Assembly: GCA_003155795.1 (NCBI GenBank)
Contig: PMEM01000024.1
Span: forward strand, 161,324-225,323
DNA from: Gemmatimonadota bacterium
GTDB taxonomy: Bacteria > Gemmatimonadota > Gemmatimonadetes > Gemmatimonadales > Gemmatimonadaceae
Length of the DNA stretch: 64,000 nucleotides
Direction: 5' to 3'
This document shows positions 59,939 to 64,000 of the stretch, piece by piece. Numbering within the stretch: position 1 is the first letter of the stretch; each line of letters begins with the position of its first letter. The notes under the pieces are model-generated. The model worked only from the letters and a program-made list of their open reading frames with translations. It ran no database searches and was not told the origin of the DNA. The position numbers were made by a program, and so were the translations under genes.

Positions 59939-60611
59939 GGCAGTCGGAAAAGCGCGCGATGTCCGCTTCATCGCGCGCGTCTTCACGGCCCGCGAAGCAG
60001 AATGTATTCGGGGCTCATCGAATCCCGACAACATGCTCTGGCTGCTCTGGGCCGGGAAAGAGGCTGCGTACAAGGTGGCGAAGAAACTGAGTCCGGGCGC
60101 GATCTTCGCGCACTCCGCATACGAAGTGGTGCTGGATTCGAGCCCCGTTGCCGCGGACTTGGCAGACGGCGCGGCGAATGGTACGGGGCATGTGGTGATA
60201 CATGGCATGAAGCGGTTCCACGACTTGCACCTCGCGCTGGAGTGGAGCGCGACAGCGTCGTACATTCACTGCCTGGCGATGGATGACAAGGGAGACTTTC
60301 GCGCGTTGAAGATTGCCGTCGCCACGCGCGACGAGATCGATCGCAGTGCTCATGCATACGAACCGACCGAGCGGGAGCAGGCGTCGCTTTCACTGCCCCC
60401 GGCGGAGCAATCGCTCGCTGTGCGGCGCCTGGCGCGAGCACTTGCTGCGGAGGCGGGACTTGGTGACGTCGAGATAGTGCGGCACTGGAACGGATCGAGG
60501 TTCGATCCACCGCGACTCTACCCGCGCCACGGCGCAGTCCCAATTCCCGACTGGGATATCACGCTCTCGCACGATGGCGATCTGTCGGCGGTCGCGCTCG
60601 GCCCGGCTTGA
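59898..60611 (+). CDS. 4'-phosphopantetheinyl transferase
   Basis: 237 residues from TTG 59898, chosen because GGAGG lies eight bases upstream and IGNDLVDL is the family N-terminus. Motifs are GNDLVDL (Asp 6, 9) and WAGKEAAYK (residues 51-59, Mg-binding Glu55). Two half-domains are present: the first AcpS-like, the second ending DWDITLSHDGDLSAVAL. It moves phosphopantetheine from CoA to the Ser of ACP, presumably the cluster's own ACP. This makes the eight-gene unit self-sufficient. It ends the cluster; a 90-base gap follows. Confidence 0.88.
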   Translation: MPIGNDLVDLRSREAVGKARDVRFIARVFTAREAECIRGSSNPDNMLWLLWAGKEAAYKVAKKLSPGAIFAHSAYEVVLDSSPVAADLADGAANGTGHVVIHGMKRFHDLHLALEWSATASYIHCLAMDDKGDFRALKIAVATRDEIDRSAHAYEPTEREQASLSLPPAEQSLAVRRLARALAAEAGLGDVEIVRHWNGSRFDPPRLYPRHGAVPIPDWDITLSHDGDLSAVALGPA

Positions 60612-60701
60612 TCCAGAACATCATACACTTACTGGACTGGAATTCTGTACAGTTCTCCTACTCGCTTTTTTTGTGACCGTACACCTTGCAAGGAGTGACT
60701 C

Positions 60702-61784
60702 GTGAACATGGGCACGCGTCGGAAGCGGGTGACTCTAACCGCCTTTGCACTCACGAGCGTTGCCGCGCTGACGATGCAGGTTGCGTTCCTTGCGTGTGCG
60801 CGCGAATCACCGGTGACGCAACAGCCCGCTGCAAATCAGGTCGTCGATCAGTTTCAGAAAAACGGCGGTGTGTTCCCCGGTTATCGTCGTAACCACGCAA
60901 AGGGCGTATGCATCTCAGGCTATTTCGAGAGTGACGGAGGTGCTGCGCCATACTCGATGGCTCGACTGTTGGCGACCGGACAACGCACTCCGGTGGTTGG
61001 ACGTTTCTCGATTCCCGGCACCAATCCATACGCGTGGGACGGCAGTACACCGATTCGCGGGATGGCGCTGGACTTTCTCCAGGCCGACGGCCAGCAGTGG
61101 CGCACTGCGATGAATGCCGTCCCGGTTTTCCCGGTCTCCACGCCCGCGGACGATTACGAGTTCATGCAAGCGCAGCAGCCACTTCCAGCGACCGGCAACC
61201 CTGACCCGAAAAAGTTGGCGGCATTCTTTGCTAATCATCCGAAGGCGAACGCATTCCGGATTTGGGACGACACCACCAAACCATCGACCAGCTTTGCGAC
61301 TGAAAGTTACAATAGCCTGAACACCTTCGATCTCGTGGATGCGAAAGGCCATCGGCAAGCGGTGCGTTGGAGCATGGTACCGGAAGCGATGCGCGACAGC
61401 AGCCGCGCTCCGATCGACAGTCCCGATTATCTCAACGCCGATCTTCACCGCCGACTGTCACAGGGAGCACTTCGCTGGCGGCTTATGTTCGTGCTCGCAA
61501 ACGCCCGCGACCCGATCGACGACGCCGCGCAAGCATGGCCCGCGGATCGTCGCCAGATCAATGCCGGGACACTGGTGATTCAAGCCAGCGAGCCGCAGAA
61601 TGTTGCCGTCTGCCGCGACATCAATTTTGATCCACTGGTGCTGCCCAGTGGTATCAAGCCTTCCAACGACCCTTTGTTGAAATTTCGTGCGCAGGCCTAT
61701 GCTGAATCCCACCGACGACGCATCCGGGACGAAACTCAGGCAGACAACGCGACACGCGCGGCATCATCCGCTATGAAACCGTAG
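60702..61784 (+). CDS. SrpA-type catalase-like heme protein
   Basis: 360 residues; GTG 60702 lies six bases after AAGGAG (ATG 60708 is alternative). Signal or lipoprotein-like N-terminus: TSVAALTMQVAFLACARE has a Cys after LA. The catalase core shows RRNHAKGVCISGYFESD with the distal His, RFSIPGTNPYAWD, IRGMALDFL, and the proximal heme Tyr in FRAQAYAESHRRR. Small catalases of this type (about 330-360 residues) act as peroxidases in the periplasm. It is monocistronic and followed by a terminator. Confidence 0.87.
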   Translation: MNMGTRRKRVTLTAFALTSVAALTMQVAFLACARESPVTQQPAANQVVDQFQKNGGVFPGYRRNHAKGVCISGYFESDGGAAPYSMARLLATGQRTPVVGRFSIPGTNPYAWDGSTPIRGMALDFLQADGQQWRTAMNAVPVFPVSTPADDYEFMQAQQPLPATGNPDPKKLAAFFANHPKANAFRIWDDTTKPSTSFATESYNSLNTFDLVDAKGHRQAVRWSMVPEAMRDSSRAPIDSPDYLNADLHRRLSQGALRWRLMFVLANARDPIDDAAQAWPADRRQINAGTLVIQASEPQNVAVCRDINFDPLVLPSGIKPSNDPLLKFRAQAYAESHRRRIRDETQADNATRAASSAMKP

Positions 61785-61820
61785 CACACCAAAAACAATT
61801 GTGCCGGGACTGCACGGTGA

Positions 61821-61856
61821 TGCGTCAGCATGTTGCGTCAGCATGTTGCGTCAGCA
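61821..61856. repeat. 13-bp tandem repeat (about 2.8 units)
   Basis: TGCGTCAGCATGT occurs twice exactly and a third time as TGCGTCAGCA, between the catalase-like gene and its terminator. Confidence 0.85.
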
Positions 61857-61883
61857 CTGTGGTTCCAGCAACAGCCTTTTCGT

Positions 61884-61918
61884 GCGGCCATGGCCATGTG
61901 CCATGGCCGCGTGCTTTT
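61884..61918 (+). terminator. Terminator of the catalase-like gene
   Basis: Stem GCGGCCATGGC/GCCATGGCCGC (11 bp, 5-base loop) followed by GTGCTTTTA. A convergent gene on the minus strand ends at 61940. Confidence 0.75.
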
Positions 61919-61939
61919 ATCGCGGGCTCGCCAGCTTGC

Positions 61940-62365
61940 TTACCACTTATAGCCGCCGCTGGCTTTCTGCGTCGTGGTGGCTCCTAGCGCGCCAGCTGCT
62001 TTGGCTGCGTCCTGTTGCACCGTGCTGAGCGCATCCGACTTCAACCCACTGCGTGCATCAGCAAGCGCGACATTCAGTTTTCCTTCCAGTGTGGAGTTGC
62101 TCGCCGCGTCTTTCAGCGCGCCGTCACCTTGGCCCTTGCATGGCGTACCCGCAGCTGCGTCGTAATCGCTGCCTGTAGCACCGACAATGCAGTTGATGAC
62201 ATGGTGCAAGTGCATGTGGGCGGCTGCCACGGTGGTCGCACTTTGCGCCATCAGCGCGTGTGCATGAGCGGTACTTACTTCATCGGTAGCACTTTGCGCG
62301 AACACGGCAGACGAGGAACCGGCTGTGAGCACGCCAACAATTGCCGTTATCAGTAACCTTTTCAC
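61940..62365 (-). CDS. Secreted small His/Cys-containing protein, function unknown
   Basis: 141 residues; GTG 62365 has AAGGAAGG upstream. Signal peptide ITAIVGVLTAGSSSAVFAQS. The mature part is helical and Ala-rich, with a His cluster AHMHLHHVINCIVG followed 21 residues later by GTPCKGQGDG; the two Cys and the His could bind a metal or heme, but no CxxCH is present. I have seen this pattern in hypothetical proteins but no function is known. Copper or heme handling is conjecture. The C-terminus is rich in Ala and Lys. Confidence 0.75.
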   Translation of the reverse strand: MKRLLITAIVGVLTAGSSSAVFAQSATDEVSTAHAHALMAQSATTVAAAHMHLHHVINCIVGATGSDYDAAAGTPCKGQGDGALKDAASNSTLEGKLNVALADARSGLKSDALSTVQQDAAKAAGALGATTTQKASGGYKW

Positions 62366-62441
62366 GATACCTTCCTTAGAGTAGTTACCTGCTGAACATG
62401 CGGCAAAAAGCGTACCTTTCGAGCGCGGCCCGGACGGACGA

Positions 62442-62565
62442 TCAACTCACGATCGTGCCGAACACGCGACCGATAATTGCCGACGCCGCCATCGCGAGCG
62501 CTCCCCAAAATACCACACGCAAGGCGCCACGGAGCTGGGCGCGAACTGGTCGCTTTGCGTCGAAG
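62442..62565 (-). pseudogene. VIT/CCC1-type transporter, C-terminal remnant
   Basis: In the frame ending at the stop complementary to 62442-62444, the DNA reads AKRPVRAQLRGALRVVFWG then ALAMAASAIIGRVFGTIVS, the last helix of VIT1/CCC1-family iron/manganese transporters. No start or upstream helices are found; bases 62566-62785 show nothing else recognisable. A longer antisense frame (62362-62739) is an artefact. Confidence 0.5.
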
Positions 62566-62785
62566 CAATGGACGAGGCTGTTGTTCCTGCAACCGGCTTG
62601 CCTTCACCGTCCGTCCAGTCGAAAACCGCGCCACCCCATTCTTGAACATCAATCCCGAGGACGAGGGCCGGAGGCCGCGGCACTCCGCTAACACCAAGCC
62701 ACTCAACGACTTGACGTTCCTTGCCATGGCGTTGACCACGCCGGCTTAACCTTGCCGCACAACCTTTTGATCAGGAGATACCGCA

Positions 62786-63679
62786 ATGCAGTCCACCATC
62801 GCTCGTTTGGGGGGCGGAGCCGCTGCTCTGGCCCTGGCTCTGGCACTGGTCCCATGCGGTGCGGCTGCACAAGCGGGGCTCAGTTCTTCCTTCGCTGGCG
62901 TGCACGACCTGAGCAACAATGGCAATAACCTCAACTCGTGTAGTCAACCCGGCGCGGGTTCGTCGACTTCGGTTGCGACGAGTAACATCCTGAATTGCGG
63001 CCCCGTGCCCGGTGGCAGCGCCAGCGCGGCCAGCAGCTCGTCCAACTCGGCCCGGACTGCGAGTGCACTGGGAACCGCCAATCAGACGGGCACCGATGGG
63101 CAGGCCTATGTCCAAGGTCATGGCTTCTCGACCCAATACAGTCGGCTGACTGTCACGGGCACGCCGTCAGCGACGGACAACCTCATCTTCCACTTCATCA
63201 CCACTCAATCCCTGACGGGGGACGCCAACGCAAACCAAGGGTACGGGTTCTGGAACCTGTTCGTCGCCGGAGGCACCGACAATCCCGTTTTCGCTCAACA
63301 GACGGGAGGCAGTAGCCTGCTCACCAACGGCGCGGTGCAGACGGCGCAAGGCTTTGACTTCACGATGCCGCTCACGCCAACCAGTGGAGTCTTCCAGTAC
63401 AACTTCACCGTGGACGCCACGGCCTACGTCACCGGACATGCAACCGGCTCCTCGTCCCAGACTGGTTCCATCTGGGCGATGCTGAGTGGAATAGACGCGG
63501 TGGACGCAAGCGGCGCGTTTATCAGTTCCGCTTCCTTCGATCAGAGTGGATTCGGAACCATCAACACCGCGCCGTCAGCCGGACCTCCGAGCACTGTGCC
63601 AGAACCGAGTTCAATGGCGTTGCTGGGGACTGGACTCGTTGCGCTCATCCCAACGGCACGACGGAAACTCAAACGGTAG
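62786..63679 (+). CDS. PEP-CTERM sorting domain protein
   Basis: 297 residues; ATG 62786 has AGGAG upstream. The signal peptide is AALALALALVPCGAAAQAG. The middle is Ser/Thr/Gly/Asn-rich and beta-like; the C-terminal sorting signal is VPEPSSMALLGTGLVALIPT, ending with ARRKLKR. Expected to be exported and processed by an exosortase encoded elsewhere. It is longer than, and different in its middle from, the other PEP-CTERM protein at 45005. Confidence 0.88.
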   Translation: MQSTIARLGGGAAALALALALVPCGAAAQAGLSSSFAGVHDLSNNGNNLNSCSQPGAGSSTSVATSNILNCGPVPGGSASAASSSSNSARTASALGTANQTGTDGQAYVQGHGFSTQYSRLTVTGTPSATDNLIFHFITTQSLTGDANANQGYGFWNLFVAGGTDNPVFAQQTGGSSLLTNGAVQTAQGFDFTMPLTPTSGVFQYNFTVDATAYVTGHATGSSSQTGSIWAMLSGIDAVDASGAFISSASFDQSGFGTINTAPSAGPPSTVPEPSSMALLGTGLVALIPTARRKLKR

Positions 63680-63942
63680 CGGGCCGTGCGCTTTAGAACT
63701 TCGCATTTACCGCGTCGGGGGCCCGGATATTTGCAATCGACGTGATCGCTCTTCCGTGCAGTGCGCCACTGGACAACAATCCGATCGCCGCCGATATGAA
63801 GGAGGCCATGGACTGTCTCCTTGTGGATGTCACCTCCGACGCCGCAACCACGGCTTTCTTGCGTCGAAAGGTGAATGGAAACGCTGAAGTGTGTCCCATG
63901 CACTGTATTTATACCGCCGCGCTGCTCAATTTTGTGCGGCGG
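63680..63942. other. Intergenic region, no gene supported
   Basis: About 260 bases. Short frames exist on both strands but none has a family pattern or a good start. A 7-bp stem CCGCCGC/GCGGCGG at 63914-63942 next to the following stop codon may be the terminator of the minus-strand gene. Confidence 0.4.
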
Positions 63943-64000
63943 CTATTTGATCCAGTGATAGACACCGTACAGTGCCAGTGCGCCGCCGCCTAAAGCGATC
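63943..64000 (-). CDS. C-terminal end of a membrane protein (runs off window)
   Basis: The last 18 codons read IALGGGALALYGVYHWIK and stop at 63943. The hydrophobic tail with a final YHWIK resembles the end of small membrane proteins such as DUF1206 types, but too little is present to assign it. Confidence 0.45.
   Translation of the reverse strand, partial: IALGGGALALYGVYHWIK

Noticed and set aside
62362-62739. 125-codon minus-strand open frame
   Set aside because: Overlaps the VIT remnant in another frame and shows no protein-like pattern; probably chance in GC-rich DNA.
1-64000. CRISPR, tRNA, rRNA or prophage
   Set aside because: No regularly spaced repeats, no cloverleaf-like or rRNA sequence and no phage structural genes were seen.

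Overview
The window is GC-rich, densely coded bacterial chromosome with no rRNA, tRNA, CRISPR array, intact insertion sequence or phage module that I can see. The gene content points to a free-living soil- or sediment-type bacterium, most likely Gemmatimonadota or a similar phylum. This is inference from gene style: PadR next to an ADOP-type permease, Ser/Thr kinases fused to TolB-like and TPR regions, many exported S9/M13/M16 peptidases and amidohydrolases, and PEP-CTERM proteins. No marker gene is present to prove the taxon.

Layout. 1-5.2 kb: permease/PadR pair, quinone reductase QorB, a broken alpha/beta hydrolase, a GNAT, a rifampicin-monooxygenase-like flavoprotein and a SnoaL-like protein. 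5.5-27 kb: secreted S9 and M13 peptidases, a serine beta-lactamase-like hydrolase, two amidohydrolases with a putative outer-membrane protein, two kinase-TPR proteins, and a coupled ATP-grasp/flavin monooxygenase pair followed by an internally deleted cation-efflux gene. 27-31 kb: a phospholipase C/acid-phosphatase-type phosphoesterase with an unusual N-terminal repeat region, coupled to a Cys-containing protein I cannot assign. 31-39 kb: a plus-strand run of a gamma-glutamylcyclotransferase-like gene, a beta-lactamase-fold-like gene, a 1786-residue kinase-like/AAA/GAF/cyclase protein and gshB, closed by a convergent SMUG1-type uracil-DNA glycosylase. 39.8-44.6 kb: an M16 peptidase pair and a Tat-exported amidase.

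44.7-53 kb: a rearranged stretch holding a DoxX-like/copper nitrite reductase/cytochrome c fusion, a decayed duplicate of its 3' end, a truncated hydrolase and a PEP-CTERM gene, then a sensor histidine kinase, an ABC ATPase/small membrane protein/GNAT operon and a DUF4199-type membrane protein. 53-60.6 kb: an epoxide hydrolase followed by a tight eight-gene second fatty-acid synthesis cluster (enoyl reductase, KAS III, FabA, FabZ, FabB/F-type KAS, ACP, PlsC-type acyltransferase, phosphopantetheinyl transferase). 60.7-64 kb: a catalase-like SrpA-type protein, a His/Cys-containing secreted protein, the tail of a VIT/CCC1 transporter, a second PEP-CTERM protein and the end of a membrane protein that leaves the window.

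The strongest candidates for something little described are the self-contained fatty-acid cluster (a full elongation cycle with its own carrier, carrier-activating enzyme and acyltransferase), the three-part nitrite reductase fusion, and the glutathione-flanked giant signalling protein whose kinase-like and cyclase domains both lack a usual key residue. Most of the window is otherwise ordinary.
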